A stretch of 38,117 nt of DNA from Mucilaginibacter sp. (GTDB taxonomy: Bacteria; Bacteroidota; Bacteroidia; Sphingobacteriales; Sphingobacteriaceae). The stretch lies in the NCBI RefSeq assembly GCF_028288105.1, contig NZ_JAQBOI010000083.1:1-38117 (forward strand). The letters run 5' to 3'. Within the stretch, counting starts at the first letter, position 1. Every line of letters begins with the position of its first letter. Positions 14,495 through 22,974 of the stretch are shown piece by piece. A model generated the notes under the pieces. It saw nothing but the letters and a program-made list of their open reading frames with translations. It was not told the DNA's origin and made no database searches. The position numbers were made by a program, and so were the translations under genes.

Positions 14495-14865
14495 ATGAAT
14501 AAACCCAAAGATGTTGATGAGTACATTGGCAGTTTCCCTGCCGATGTACAACAAAAGCTGCAGCAAATGCGGGATGCTATAAAAAGCGCTGCCCCGCATA
14601 CGCAGGAAATTATAAGCTATGGCATGCCGGCCTATAAACAGCATGGCAACCTGGTTTACTTCGGCGCAGCAAAAAACCATCTTGGCTTTTATCCCGGTGC
14701 TGCTGTCATAGCACACTTAAAGCTGAACTGGCGGCTTATAAAGGCGCAAAGGGTTCTGTTCAGTTCCCGTACAATAAGCCTATGCCCCTGGATATAGTTG
14801 TTAAAATTGTAGCATTCAGGATAGCGGAAGATGAGGAACGGGCATGGGCGAAAAAGAAAAAGTAG
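14495..14865 (+). pseudogene. DUF1801 (YdhG-like) protein gene with a frameshift
   Basis: The ORF track gives 100 residues whose first 75 or so match DUF1801: KDVDEYIGSFPADVQQKL, YGMPAYKQHGNLVYFGA and HLGFYPG. After HLK the frame goes wrong (LNWRLIKAQRV). In the frame one base back the family's normal ending appears: AELAAYKGAKGSVQFPYNKP, then MPLDIVVKIVAFRIAED and a Lys-rich tail to a TAG at 14863-14865. The break lies at about 14716-14723 and a single missing base explains it. Restored length would be about 123 residues, normal for the family. It is a recent inactivation, a sequencing error, or less likely programmed frameshifting. A terminator-like hairpin follows at 14909. Confidence 0.85.
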
Positions 14866-14908
14866 CTAATAAACAAGCTTTTAACTTAAATGCAACGTTA
14901 ATAATGTT

Positions 14909-14943
14909 AAAAAAATCAAAGTAAAATATGCTTTGATTTTTTT
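14909..14943. terminator. Terminator-like hairpin 14 bases before the DUF3857 gene
   Basis: A perfect 13-bp A/T-rich stem, AAAAAAATCAAAG / CTTTGATTTTTTT, with a 9-nt loop and a T-run. It follows the DUF1801 gene and ends 14 bases before the next ATG, so it would end the VOC-DUF1801 transcript. It may also act as a block or attenuator for the gene behind it. Confidence 0.75.
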
Positions 14944-14957
14944 ATTTTCATAGCCTT

Positions 14958-17567
14958 ATGCAAAAAGGCCCTATCACGCTGCTAACCTTCTTTATTGTAC
15001 TGCTACAAACTGTTCTTACAAATTTTGGGTATGCAGCGCAACCTGTTGTCCATATATCTCCTAAACCGGTTTGGCTTAATACTTATAAAGCATACGATAA
15101 AAAAGTATCTTCCAGAAATATTACTAATGGATATTTTTATCAGGTATTTGAAGAGCAGTTACATGTTGAAAAGCAGGCCGACTATACGCACATCATTAAA
15201 GAAATTGTTTCAGAAGCGGGTATCCAGAATGGATCATCAATAAATATTGGGTTCGACCCATCTTTTGAAAAGCTTGATGTTCATGAGATAACTGTTTGGC
15301 GCAATAATAAGCCGGAAAAACGCTTATCAGCCAAGTCATTTAAAATTCTTGCTGATGAAAAAGAACTATCAAGGTTTATTTACCAGGGCAGCTATTCTGC
15401 CTATTGTATATTAGATGATATACGTAAAGGCGACAGGATAGAATATTCATACACCATAACCGGCCGAAACCCCATATTTAACAACAAATTTTTCCGGGAT
15501 TTGTATTTTCAATCATCTGTGCCATTTGCGCATGTGTATAAATCCATTTTGGTATCGCCATCGCGCAAGCTAAATTTTAAATCGTTTAATAAAACACCGC
15601 AGGTATCTGTTTCAACAAAGGGCGGCCTTACCAATTACGAGTGGAATGCTTACCAGGTTATGCCTGTAGAGTATTTTGATAACCAACCCGGTTGGTATAA
15701 TAATTACGCTTATATACAGGTAAGTGATTACAGCAGCTGGAAAGAAGTTACCGATTGGGCTTTAAGCGTTAACCCGGTTGTACCTATAACTAATGGAAAA
15801 CTGGCCGTGCAAGTTGCCGGACTAAAAGCTGCAACGAAAGGCGATAAAGAAAAATATTTTAGAGGCGCCGTGAAAATGGTGCAGGACGAGGTAAGGTATA
15901 TGGGGATAGAGATGGGCGAATACTCGCATCGGGCAAATAGCCCCGAAAAGGTATTTAACCAGCGCTATGGCGATTGCAAGGATAAATCGTTACTGCTGGC
16001 ATCTGTTTTAAGGGCCGGGGGCATCGAGGCCCAAATGGTGCTGGTAAACTCGGGGATAGACGGCGGTATTGATAAATTTATACCAACGCCCAACGCATTT
16101 AACCATGCTGTTGTTGTAGCTAATATAAATAACAAACAGGTTTGGGTAGATGCTACCATTGCATATCAACGTGGTACAGGTACTAATATTTACTTCCCTG
16201 GATATGGGAAAGGCCTTGTGCTAAAACCCGATAATAACGGACTGACTACCATTATACCGGTTAAAACAGGGAAGATAGATGTGCAGGAAAGATTTACTGT
16301 AACTGATGAAAAAGCTAAAGTGCCACTTACCGTAACTACGGTATATACTTTAAACGAGGCTGATAAAATGAGGGACAGGCTTGCATCGTCAAGTATGAGT
16401 GAAACGGAGAAAAATTACCTTACTTATTATACCAAAATACACCCCAAAATTGAACAAACCGATTCTATTACCGTAATTGACGATGAGGAAAATAATAAGG
16501 TTACTACCATTGAGCATTATTTAATAAGCGATCTGTTAAAAAAAGGTAAAGAGACCGGCCGTTTTGAAGCCGGGTTTTATGCAAACTATATTAACGATCA
16601 GCTACCCGTTATTCCTAATAAAGCTGTAAGCCCTGTAGCATTGTCTTTTCCGTTAAATGTTAATTACACCATACAGATAGTTATGCCCAATGGCTGGAAT
16701 ATTGAAGAGGAGCATAATGAAATAAAACGCGATGCCTATATTTTTAAGTCACAATCATCGGCAGAAAACGATACCCTGTCTTTAAACTACCAGCTTACCT
16801 ATTTAAAAGATTTTATCCCTCTAAATAAGCTGGATGAAACTCGCGATGACGCGAAGAAAATTTCAGATAACGAACTATCTTATAGCTTCACCTTCACGCC
16901 AGATGTTTCCAAAGTGCCCTACCACTTTAATTACTGGATGTTTTTGGCCGTTATGATATTTGCCGCCGGACTGGTAATACAAGCCATACGGATTTATAAG
17001 ACCGAAACTAAAAGCCTGTTGTTTGTACACTGGCGCTACCAGATGCCTATTGGTGGCTGGCTTATTTTAATTGCACTGGGTTTAGCGATAACGCCCCTGG
17101 CTATTTTTGCTACTGTTATAAATAATGACTCCTTTGACCTAAGTAAATGGAACCTGGCTTTGCCCGGGGCATCAAAAGCTGCTTATAAGGCCGCTTTTAC
17201 GTTTGAAGTTATTGGTAATATTTTTTCAATCTGCTATACGTCTTTTTGCTTTTTCCTACTGATAAAACGACGCGATATATTCCCCAAATTTGTGATAGGG
17301 TTATATGCTTATTATGTAGTGTTTCATATTGTGGATTATGTTTTATTACAGGCAGCCGGAGTTAAACTTGATATAGATGATAGTAAGGATATGATGCGGT
17401 CAATGGTAGCGGCGGCCATCTGGATACCGTATTTTATTAAATCGACAAGGGTACAAAAAACCTTTATTATGCCATACCCGGTAAGCAATTATGCGTTTGA
17501 CACCAATGTACAACCACAAACCGGGGTGCATGAACAGGAAATTAGAGAGGATAAATTACCGGGGTAA
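14958..17567 (+). CDS. DUF3857 / transglutaminase-like / DUF2569 membrane protein
   Basis: An 869-residue envelope protein. Order: signal sequence (about 1-27), DUF3857 domain (about 50-260), transglutaminase-like core (about 280-410), a beta-rich linker, then five predicted membrane helices from about 655. The core has QRYGDCKDKS with Cys340, FNHAVVV with His383 and WVDAT with Asp398, so the Cys-His-Asp triad is complete. The C-terminal helices begin PIGGWLILIALGLAITPLAIF, the signature of DUF2569. DUF3857-transglutaminase proteins are common in Bacteroidota; their substrate is not known to me. The membrane part would hold the catalytic domain in the periplasm facing the wall or exported protein (inference). 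Its last 12 bases overlap the convergent DUF3472 gene. Confidence 0.85.
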   Translation: MQKGPITLLTFFIVLLQTVLTNFGYAAQPVVHISPKPVWLNTYKAYDKKVSSRNITNGYFYQVFEEQLHVEKQADYTHIIKEIVSEAGIQNGSSINIGFDPSFEKLDVHEITVWRNNKPEKRLSAKSFKILADEKELSRFIYQGSYSAYCILDDIRKGDRIEYSYTITGRNPIFNNKFFRDLYFQSSVPFAHVYKSILVSPSRKLNFKSFNKTPQVSVSTKGGLTNYEWNAYQVMPVEYFDNQPGWYNNYAYIQVSDYSSWKEVTDWALSVNPVVPITNGKLAVQVAGLKAATKGDKEKYFRGAVKMVQDEVRYMGIEMGEYSHRANSPEKVFNQRYGDCKDKSLLLASVLRAGGIEAQMVLVNSGIDGGIDKFIPTPNAFNHAVVVANINNKQVWVDATIAYQRGTGTNIYFPGYGKGLVLKPDNNGLTTIIPVKTGKIDVQERFTVTDEKAKVPLTVTTVYTLNEADKMRDRLASSSMSETEKNYLTYYTKIHPKIEQTDSITVIDDEENNKVTTIEHYLISDLLKKGKETGRFEAGFYANYINDQLPVIPNKAVSPVALSFPLNVNYTIQIVMPNGWNIEEEHNEIKRDAYIFKSQSSAENDTLSLNYQLTYLKDFIPLNKLDETRDDAKKISDNELSYSFTFTPDVSKVPYHFNYWMFLAVMIFAAGLVIQAIRIYKTETKSLLFVHWRYQMPIGGWLILIALGLAITPLAIFATVINNDSFDLSKWNLALPGASKAAYKAAFTFEVIGNIFSICYTSFCFFLLIKRRDIFPKFVIGLYAYYVVFHIVDYVLLQAAGVKLDIDDSKDMMRSMVAAAIWIPYFIKSTRVQKTFIMPYPVSNYAFDTNVQPQTGVHEQEIREDKLPG

Positions 17568-18833
17568 TTTATTAAAGTCGATCATAGGCGGGTGTAAACT
17601 TCTTCTGTATTCAAACTTTTGGTTTAGCGGTGTCAGGTCATCAAAGAAGCCACCATTTCTAAGGTAAAGCCGTCCATCTTTTAATCCACCTGAATAATCT
17701 TTACGGTAGTTTTTCCGGGCGGTTTCATCACCTGTGTATTTGGCCTCTGTTACGGCGTGCCATTTACCGGCACTATCGCTTAGCCATTGGTTGGTGTAAT
17801 AGGCCATGCGTATTTTATTGCCATTATCAGGTTCAAAGTTTTCTACAAAAGAATATAGATCTGTAAGATAGCCTACGGTTTGTGGTCTGCTAAAGCTGGC
17901 AATTAGCAACCATTTATCAGTACCTGTTTCTTTAAACCAAGCCGTGTATGTGGTTGAATTATGTAATTTATTGGGTTCAGCTTCTAATAAAAACGCGTAG
18001 GTTTTACCTGCCTGCCATGGGTATTGCAAATAGCTTTGCCCGCCCGATCCCTCGTCTCCAAACTCGCCGCCGTGTACTTTATCACCTTTGTTTAATAATT
18101 TTATTCGCAGACTGTCCGGGATGCTTTTTGGGTCATCTGTTTTAAACGGGCTCCATACCGAAAACAGCACCCGGCGCTCGGTATCTGAATTTACCTGCAT
18201 GCCAAAATATCCCCCGCTAAAACCATCGGCCATAAAATAAGAACCTATCACGTCCATTTTTTGGGGAACGGTAATTTCGTTATAAAACCACCTAACATCG
18301 TTTTTAATTTCCTGCGGGATATTATAGCGTAAATGAACCGAAGGCCCCCGCCGCCCAAAATGAAATGAAGACCCGGTTTTTACGTAAGTAAGTTCATTTG
18401 CAGGTTGAGCCCCTTCAGCTATAAGCTCTGTTACATCGGCATAAATACTTCCCGATTTATTTACCCCCTTCAAATCAACTTTTATATAGCCGGGTTGTAC
18501 CATTACTTTACCAATAGTAAGGGTGTCGAAGCCTGCGTTTGCTACTTGCTTAACAAAAACGTGTTTGCCGATAGTAATGCTGATCTTACTTTTGCCTTCG
18601 GGGGCGCGTAATCTTAATGCAAATGTTAATTCAGCCGCCTTGTCAACCCTAAAATATATGGATATCGCATCCTGCGCACTCTTCCAGTTAGTTAAACCAT
18701 CATCGGTAATAACAGCTTTACCAGTAGCCCAGGCATTGCCCCCAAGTGGTATAATAGCCTTAGCAGCCTGGCCAAATGCGCAAATTGTACCCGTAAGTGT
18801 AATAAATAGTATAAGCAGGAGTGTTTTTCTCAT
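17556..18833 (-). CDS. Secreted DUF5077-DUF3472 protein
   Basis: A 425-residue exported protein with signal peptide ending CAFGQ (about residue 22). Residues about 25-140 fit DUF5077, a beta-sandwich with IPLGGNAWATGKA and the DGLTNWKS turn. About 150-400 fit DUF3472: SSFHFGRRGPSVHLRYNIP, FYNEITVP, GYFGMQVNS, ERRVLFSVWSPF and GSGGQSYLQYPWQAGKTY. These domains are found in Bacteroidota surface or carbohydrate-related proteins; no catalytic role is established to my knowledge. It lies 45 bases downstream of the GH42 gene on the same strand, so it is probably in one unit with it and may bind the same glycan (inference). The 3' end overlaps the DUF3857 gene. Confidence 0.82.
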   Translation of the reverse strand: MRKTLLLILFITLTGTICAFGQAAKAIIPLGGNAWATGKAVITDDGLTNWKSAQDAISIYFRVDKAAELTFALRLRAPEGKSKISITIGKHVFVKQVANAGFDTLTIGKVMVQPGYIKVDLKGVNKSGSIYADVTELIAEGAQPANELTYVKTGSSFHFGRRGPSVHLRYNIPQEIKNDVRWFYNEITVPQKMDVIGSYFMADGFSGGYFGMQVNSDTERRVLFSVWSPFKTDDPKSIPDSLRIKLLNKGDKVHGGEFGDEGSGGQSYLQYPWQAGKTYAFLLEAEPNKLHNSTTYTAWFKETGTDKWLLIASFSRPQTVGYLTDLYSFVENFEPDNGNKIRMAYYTNQWLSDSAGKWHAVTEAKYTGDETARKNYRKDYSGGLKDGRLYLRNGGFFDDLTPLNQKFEYRRSLHPPMIDFNKLPR

Positions 18834-18878
18834 TATTATGTGATAGCGATATGAAAGCTAAATTAAAAATTTAAGCTA

Positions 18879-20837
18879 TTACACCCACTTTATAACCAGT
18901 ATTTCTTCCGCCTCTATACTAATATGGTTTCCACCCACCTTGCCACCATTATTGGCAAAAAGTACAATAGGTTGCAGCGATGAGTTTTGGGGTATCAGTT
19001 TAAGCTCTCTCCTTACAACTGCTTTATTAATAATAATGGTCACAATTTCTTTATTGTTACCCAATAGCTTCATCAGCACCCCCTTTTGTGGTTCTTCAAA
19101 AACAAAGGGCAGGTTTAAGGTTGAATAGTTAAGCACTTTGGCTAAAAACAAGTTAAGATGATCATAGCTGCTCAATATCCTGCTGCCCAAACCCACAAGC
19201 GATGGCAGCCAATATACCTTGCCTTTGCCAAAGTTATTCTCGGTAGCAGTGATGTCATCGTTGCGAGCGGCAAGTACTGTGGCTGTAGTGGCCTTTAAGC
19301 TGCCACGCCATTGATAAGCAGGCAGGGCAATACCATCAACAACCATTTCCTCCATATCGTCAATAGCTTTGTATTCGAGTACATCAGCCCCCAGTAAATT
19401 GCGCAGCGGGAAACCCAACCGCATCAGGGCAACCGCGTTTTCGTCATAATAACCGGTTAGTCCGTCAGCTATTAGTTTGCCGCCTTTCGTTACAAAAGCT
19501 TCCAGCAAAGGCCAATATTTTGAGGGGATAGCTATTTGGTGTGCCAAAATAATAGCAATGCCGTCATAGCTCCGTTTAGAGAAATCAAATTCACTTATCT
19601 CTTTTAAATTGGCTTGTACACCGGCTTCACTCAATGCTTCAAAATAAGCCAACGCAGATTTCATTACACCACCTTCGTCGCGCCCTTCGTAGCTTTTGCC
19701 GCCGGTTTGCAACTTCTTTTCAACCCATATCGATTCGCGGGTATACAATATATTTATGCCGGATGCTACCACTTTGGCTTCCTCAAAAAAACCAATATGT
19801 TCATTAACCGTATTAATAACTTCTACAGCGGCCTGCAACCTGTCTGATGGTTCATTGTGATAGTTAAGCATAGCCCATTCGCCCGCCTCTATGCCCGATG
19901 AGCGGGGATTTAAGCACCAGAATATCGCGCCCTTACTTTCCGCGCCAATGGCTATCCAAAGCCATTGTGTAATTTCTTGTTTAGTTGGGCAAAGCGATAA
20001 AAAGCCGCTGTAAGTATTATTGCCACCTTGCAATTCGGTCATAAACCATGGGATCTCCCCGGCACCCGAGCGGATGATCTCGCAATTGGCCGAAACCGCC
20101 AAAGCGTACTGCTCCCGGTTAAAGTAACTAAAATGCCAGCTGGCGTGTGCAGAACCACCAAGACTGGTCAGGAAATCGCGCCAGTCGGTAAAGTTATATT
20201 CCGCTACGTTTTTAAATATGGCGTGGTTATTTACATGGATGATACTATCCGGATCGTATTTATGGATCTCGTCGGTAAGCCATTTTAAGAACCAGGTATT
20301 GTAGTACAAGTGGAAGCGCTCATCGGCAAAATCAAAATGATCATAACCTCCGCTGTTATATTCGGGGTGCGCCTGGGCAGCTTTCCACTCGCGGTATTTA
20401 TCGGTAGCAAATTGCTCTTGCGGAAAATGGCCTACTCCCGGCTCGTTTACCGGCACCCAGCCATAGCATGAATCAAATTGTTTAAAATGGGTAACAACGT
20501 TCTCTACATATCGCGCTATAGTACCTAAATGATCTTCATCCTTAGGGAATTTTAACCCCCCCAGATCGGTAAAAGCAGTGGCAGGGAACAGGTTCCCATA
20601 CACTTTGATGCCATATTTATCGGCGGCTTTGTAGGCGGCATCAAACAAGGTATAATCCCACTTGCCATCGGGCTTACGCATGTAGGTTTCAAACAGGCGG
20701 ATACGTGTAACCGTCATGCCGGCCTCCTGCAATCTGCGGAACCAAAGATCTATCTCTTTAGGTGTTTGGCCGGGTTCAATAAAAACCTCGGCACCTATCA
20801 TGATGGGTGTAGCTTGTTCTTTAGCGGTATTCTGCAT
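18879..20837 (-). CDS. Glycoside hydrolase family 42 beta-galactosidase-like protein
   Basis: A 652-residue GH42-type enzyme releasing beta-linked galactose or a related sugar from oligosaccharides. The TIM barrel covers about 10-380. VPVNEPG carries the acid/base Glu132 and WFMTELQGG the nucleophile Glu268. TRIRLFE and KYGIKVYGNL are further barrel strands. About 395-580 is the trimerisation domain (IAIILAHQIAIPSKYWPLLE, then GGKLIADG), followed by a small beta domain. No signal peptide is present, so it is probably cytoplasmic and works on imported oligosaccharides. First gene of a pair with the DUF3472 gene. A large palindromic repeat lies upstream. Confidence 0.88.
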   Translation of the reverse strand: MQNTAKEQATPIMIGAEVFIEPGQTPKEIDLWFRRLQEAGMTVTRIRLFETYMRKPDGKWDYTLFDAAYKAADKYGIKVYGNLFPATAFTDLGGLKFPKDEDHLGTIARYVENVVTHFKQFDSCYGWVPVNEPGVGHFPQEQFATDKYREWKAAQAHPEYNSGGYDHFDFADERFHLYYNTWFLKWLTDEIHKYDPDSIIHVNNHAIFKNVAEYNFTDWRDFLTSLGGSAHASWHFSYFNREQYALAVSANCEIIRSGAGEIPWFMTELQGGNNTYSGFLSLCPTKQEITQWLWIAIGAESKGAIFWCLNPRSSGIEAGEWAMLNYHNEPSDRLQAAVEVINTVNEHIGFFEEAKVVASGINILYTRESIWVEKKLQTGGKSYEGRDEGGVMKSALAYFEALSEAGVQANLKEISEFDFSKRSYDGIAIILAHQIAIPSKYWPLLEAFVTKGGKLIADGLTGYYDENAVALMRLGFPLRNLLGADVLEYKAIDDMEEMVVDGIALPAYQWRGSLKATTATVLAARNDDITATENNFGKGKVYWLPSLVGLGSRILSSYDHLNLFLAKVLNYSTLNLPFVFEEPQKGVLMKLLGNNKEIVTIIINKAVVRRELKLIPQNSSLQPIVLFANNGGKVGGNHISIEAEEILVIKWV

Positions 20838-20928
20838 CTTAATAATCTGCAGGAATATCTTATCCCTGTGAGGTATTAACTTTTTAAAGCGGGAATGGTT
20901 TTAAAGGGTAGCTTATACTTGGTTAGGG

Positions 20929-21073
20929 GGCTCCTATGGAACCAAAAAATTGTTGTTTGATTTTTCTATAAACAGGGTGCTCCTCCGGAGCTATAAGTGA
21001 TAAATCCTTTCTAATCCCGTTAGGGATATCCTGTTTATAGAATAAATATAAGATGTTTGGCTCCATAGGAGCC
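20929..21073. repeat. Large REP-like palindrome with nested arms (about 145 bp)
   Basis: The outer arms GGCTCCTATGGAACC and GGCTCCATAGGAGCC pair at 14 of 15 positions. The inner arms TTCTATAAACAG (20964-20975) and CTGTTTATAGAA (21031-21042) pair perfectly. The centre holds two small hairpins, GCTCC-TCC-GGAGC and ATCCC-GTT-AGGGAT. The whole can fold into a cross-shaped structure. It lies between the GH42 and CBS genes and explains most of the 258-base spacer. Confidence 0.85.
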
Positions 21074-21095
21074 TCCTGTAAAATCTTGTTTACAC

Positions 21096-21530
21096 CTATG
21101 TAGATTGGATATAACTATGCAACTGTTCTATGGTTTCCTTTTGCGAATGGATAGTTTCGTAAATAACATCGTTAATAGATACAATGCCGCATAACTCATC
21201 GGCTGCATCAAACACCGGTAAATAACGGATATTGTTTTCGCTCATTACTACCATACAGGTATCAATGGACGATTCGGGGGTGATTTTAGGGAAATCATTA
21301 CTCATGATCTCGCTAACAACAGTCTCATCCGAGTGTTTACCCATTAATATGATCTTACGGGCATAATCCCGTTCCGTAGCAAGGCCAACATATTTATCGT
21401 TCTCTGTAACCACAACCGACCCGATGTTTTTCTCAGACATCAGCTTCAGTACGTTTAAAACAGTAGTTTGGGCAGGTACAGCAATAACATTGCTCCCCTT
21501 GCGGGCAAGGATGTGTTTAACGCTTTTCAT
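21096..21530 (-). CDS. CBS-domain pair protein
   Basis: A stand-alone tandem CBS-domain protein of 144 residues. The domains bind adenine nucleotides and act as energy or ligand sensors. The first domain contains VIAVPAQTTVLNVLKLMSEK, NIGSVVV and GLATERDYARK; the second ITPESSIDTCMVVMSENNIR, YLPV and GIVSINDVI. Both have the usual G-x-(V/I)-(T/S)-x-x-D ending. The ORF track opens 9 residues earlier; the ATG at 21530 (MKSVKHIL) matches how these proteins usually begin. No partner enzyme is fused. It lies 76 bases downstream of pdeM on the same strand. Confidence 0.88.
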   Translation of the reverse strand: MKSVKHILARKGSNVIAVPAQTTVLNVLKLMSEKNIGSVVVTENDKYVGLATERDYARKIILMGKHSDETVVSEIMSNDFPKITPESSIDTCMVVMSENNIRYLPVFDAADELCGIVSINDVIYETIHSQKETIEQLHSYIQST

Positions 21531-21606
21531 AACAGTTGGGTTTGTTTGGTAATTCAATTTACGAATAACTAATAGAAAAACAATAGGTTAATGCGAAAAA
21601 GATAAA

Positions 21607-22272
21607 TTAGTTTATCGCGATCACCTTATCCTTTAGTACACCAAACACCCTATCGGCCTTACGGCTTAGTATGGCAACCCTACCCGTAAATTTACCAAAT
21701 GAGGGCAATATGGCCTGGTTTTTACCAAACGCGAAACACGGCAGTGTAACACTTTGCCTGCCCCTGCCAACCAAATTAATACCCGGGTGGATATGGCCGC
21801 ATAAAACGTAGCCATCTTCATCCTTTTTCTCCGGATCGGCCAGCGGATGGTGCAGCATCAGGAAGGGGCCAACGGTTAGTTTTTGATGCAGGATGATACC
21901 CAGATCGGTATAATGTTTATCGCTGATGATATCATGGTTGCCTTTTATCAGGATAATTTGCAGCCGGGGGAACTGGCTGCGCCAAAGTACAAACCAATCC
22001 CAATCGTTGTTCATATCGCTGTGGAAAAGGTCGCCCAGGAAGATCAGTTTTTCGGGGCGGTGCTCATAAATGAGGTCGGATAGCATAGCCAAGTCGTCCT
22101 GCTCCATGTTTCGTGGGATAGCAATACCTGCCTTACGAAAATGCCCCACTTTGCCAAAATGCACATCAGCCGCTATCAAAGCTTTCTCCTGCTGCCAGTA
22201 AATAGCCTTTTGTGGTAACAGTAAAAGATCCTGATCTAAAAATTGAAAGAGGGTACCCGCGCTCATCGTCAT
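21607..22272 (-). CDS. pdeM: PdeM-type metallophosphoesterase (ligase-associated DNA repair endonuclease family)
   Basis: A calcineurin-like phosphoesterase with all metal motifs: ADVHFGK (Asp36, His38), FLGDLFHS (Asp81), KGNHD (about 110-114), LHHPL and CGHIHPG. The pattern, with the YWQQEKALIAADVHFGK lead, is that of the ligase-associated damage-response family. The ORF track starts at 22398 and adds 42 residues (RASPKSSPKERTLR and so on). These are a translated intergenic palindrome lying upstream of an exact -7 element TATCTTTG at 22286-22279, so they cannot be on the normal transcript. I take the ATG at 22272 (alternative 22266), giving 221 residues. The family's usual partners (DNA ligase, helicase, exonuclease) are not next to it here. 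Confidence 0.87.
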   Translation of the reverse strand: MTMSAGTLFQFLDQDLLLLPQKAIYWQQEKALIAADVHFGKVGHFRKAGIAIPRNMEQDDLAMLSDLIYEHRPEKLIFLGDLFHSDMNNDWDWFVLWRSQFPRLQIILIKGNHDIISDKHYTDLGIILHQKLTVGPFLMLHHPLADPEKKDEDGYVLCGHIHPGINLVGRGRQSVTLPCFAFGKNQAILPSFGKFTGRVAILSRKADRVFGVLKDKVIAIN

Positions 22273-22278
22273 AAGGTA

Positions 22279-22286
22279 CAAAGATA
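22279..22286 (-). promoter_or_regulatory. Bacteroidota -7 promoter element of pdeM; decides the start codon
   Basis: The minus strand reads TATCTTTG followed by TACC, and the ATG is 6 bases further on. The transcript would be leaderless or nearly so, and the longer ORF-track start is excluded. Confidence 0.6.
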
Positions 22287-22310
22287 AGGAGTTTGGTTTT
22301 ATTTGGTGAA

Positions 22311-22383
22311 GCCTCACCCCGGCCCTCTCCAAAGGAGAGGGGGTTCTTAAAGTCCTCTCCTTTGGAGAGGATTTAGGTGAGGC
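22311..22383. repeat. Palindromic intergenic repeat with two CCTCTCC hairpins
   Basis: The outer arms GCCTCACC and GGTGAGGC pair perfectly. Between them lie two hairpins, CCTCTCC-AAA-GGAGAGG and CCTCTCC-TTT-GGAGAGG. It lies just upstream of the pdeM promoter and is read through by the over-long ORF-track pdeM. With the next repeat it fills the 336-base spacer between pdeM and the MazG-like gene. Confidence 0.8.
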
Positions 22384-22430
22384 CCTACCCGCGTCCAAAG
22401 TAACGGCTGGAAGTTATGTTATCAAGTTTA

Positions 22431-22558
22431 CTCACCTTCCGGCACTACGTGCGCGACCCTCTCTGCTGCGCAAAGAGGGTGAATACAAAAAGCATTTTCC
22501 AAACCCTCTTTCCGCGCAGCGAAGAGAAGGTCGACGAGCGAAGCAATTTCGGGGTGAG
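22431..22558. repeat. Second palindromic repeat of the pdeM-mazG spacer, different family
   Basis: The outer arms CTCACC and GGTGAG enclose the hairpin ACCCTCT / AGAGGGT (22456-22462 with 22474-22480) and a CTCTT / AAGAG hairpin with GCGCAGCGA-rich loops. Base composition is markedly more GC-rich than the flanks. The pattern resembles repeats seen in many Bacteroidota genomes (from memory). Confidence 0.65.
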
Positions 22559-22608
22559 TTAACTCGTAAAGGTGCTTTCCACCTTCTAAATTTATTATAT
22601 CTTGCCTT

Positions 22609-22935
22609 ATGGAAATTAAGGAAGCACAGCATCTTGTAGATAACTGGATAAAAACAACCGGTGTACGATATTTTAACGAGCTAACCAATACCGCTATTTT
22701 AATGGAAGAGGTTGGCGAGGTGGCGCGCATAATGGCAAGGCAATATGGCGAGCAATCGTTTAAAAAATCGGATACGGAAGTTAACCTGGCGGATGAAATG
22801 GCCGATGTGCTGTTTGTACTCATTTGCCTGGCTAACCAAACCGGTATTGACCTGACCGACGCGCTGGAAAAAAACATGCAAAAGAAAAGCATCCGCGACG
22901 CCGACAGGCATAAGAATAATGACAAACTTAGATAG
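22609..22935 (+). CDS. MazG-like nucleotide pyrophosphohydrolase
   Basis: A 108-residue all-alpha NTP pyrophosphatase of the MazG/dUTPase superfamily, hydrolysing (d)NTPs to monophosphate and pyrophosphate. The metal-binding pattern is complete: ILMEEVGEVARIMAR gives the E-x-x-E pair, and LADEMADVLFVLICLAN gives the E-x-x-D of the following helix. The ending DALEKNMQKKSIRDADRHK is typical of the single-domain form. Length is normal. Substrate cannot be told; house-cleaning of damaged or excess nucleotides is the usual role. It starts at ATG 22609 right after a degenerate -7 (TATCTTG). The 165-residue minus-strand ORF over it is a shadow. Confidence 0.88.
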   Translation: MEIKEAQHLVDNWIKTTGVRYFNELTNTAILMEEVGEVARIMARQYGEQSFKKSDTEVNLADEMADVLFVLICLANQTGIDLTDALEKNMQKKSIRDADRHKNNDKLR

Positions 22936-22974
22936 CAATATTTGATACTTAATTTTAAATGAATGAACTAAAAC

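Noticed and set aside
14047-14526. 159-residue minus-strand ORF
   Set aside because: Entirely antisense to the VOC gene, which has clear family motifs; composition is shadow-like (Ser/Phe-rich).
14716-14723. Programmed -1 frameshift in the DUF1801 gene
   Set aside because: CTTAAAG permits good re-pairing for only one of the two tRNAs and no stimulating structure is evident; a lost base is simpler.
22311-22558. CRISPR-like array
   Set aside because: The repeated units are inverted and of two different kinds, without regular spacers; they are palindromic intergenic elements.
22428-22925. 165-residue minus-strand ORF
   Set aside because: Antisense to the MazG-like gene and then running through a palindromic repeat; no family likeness.
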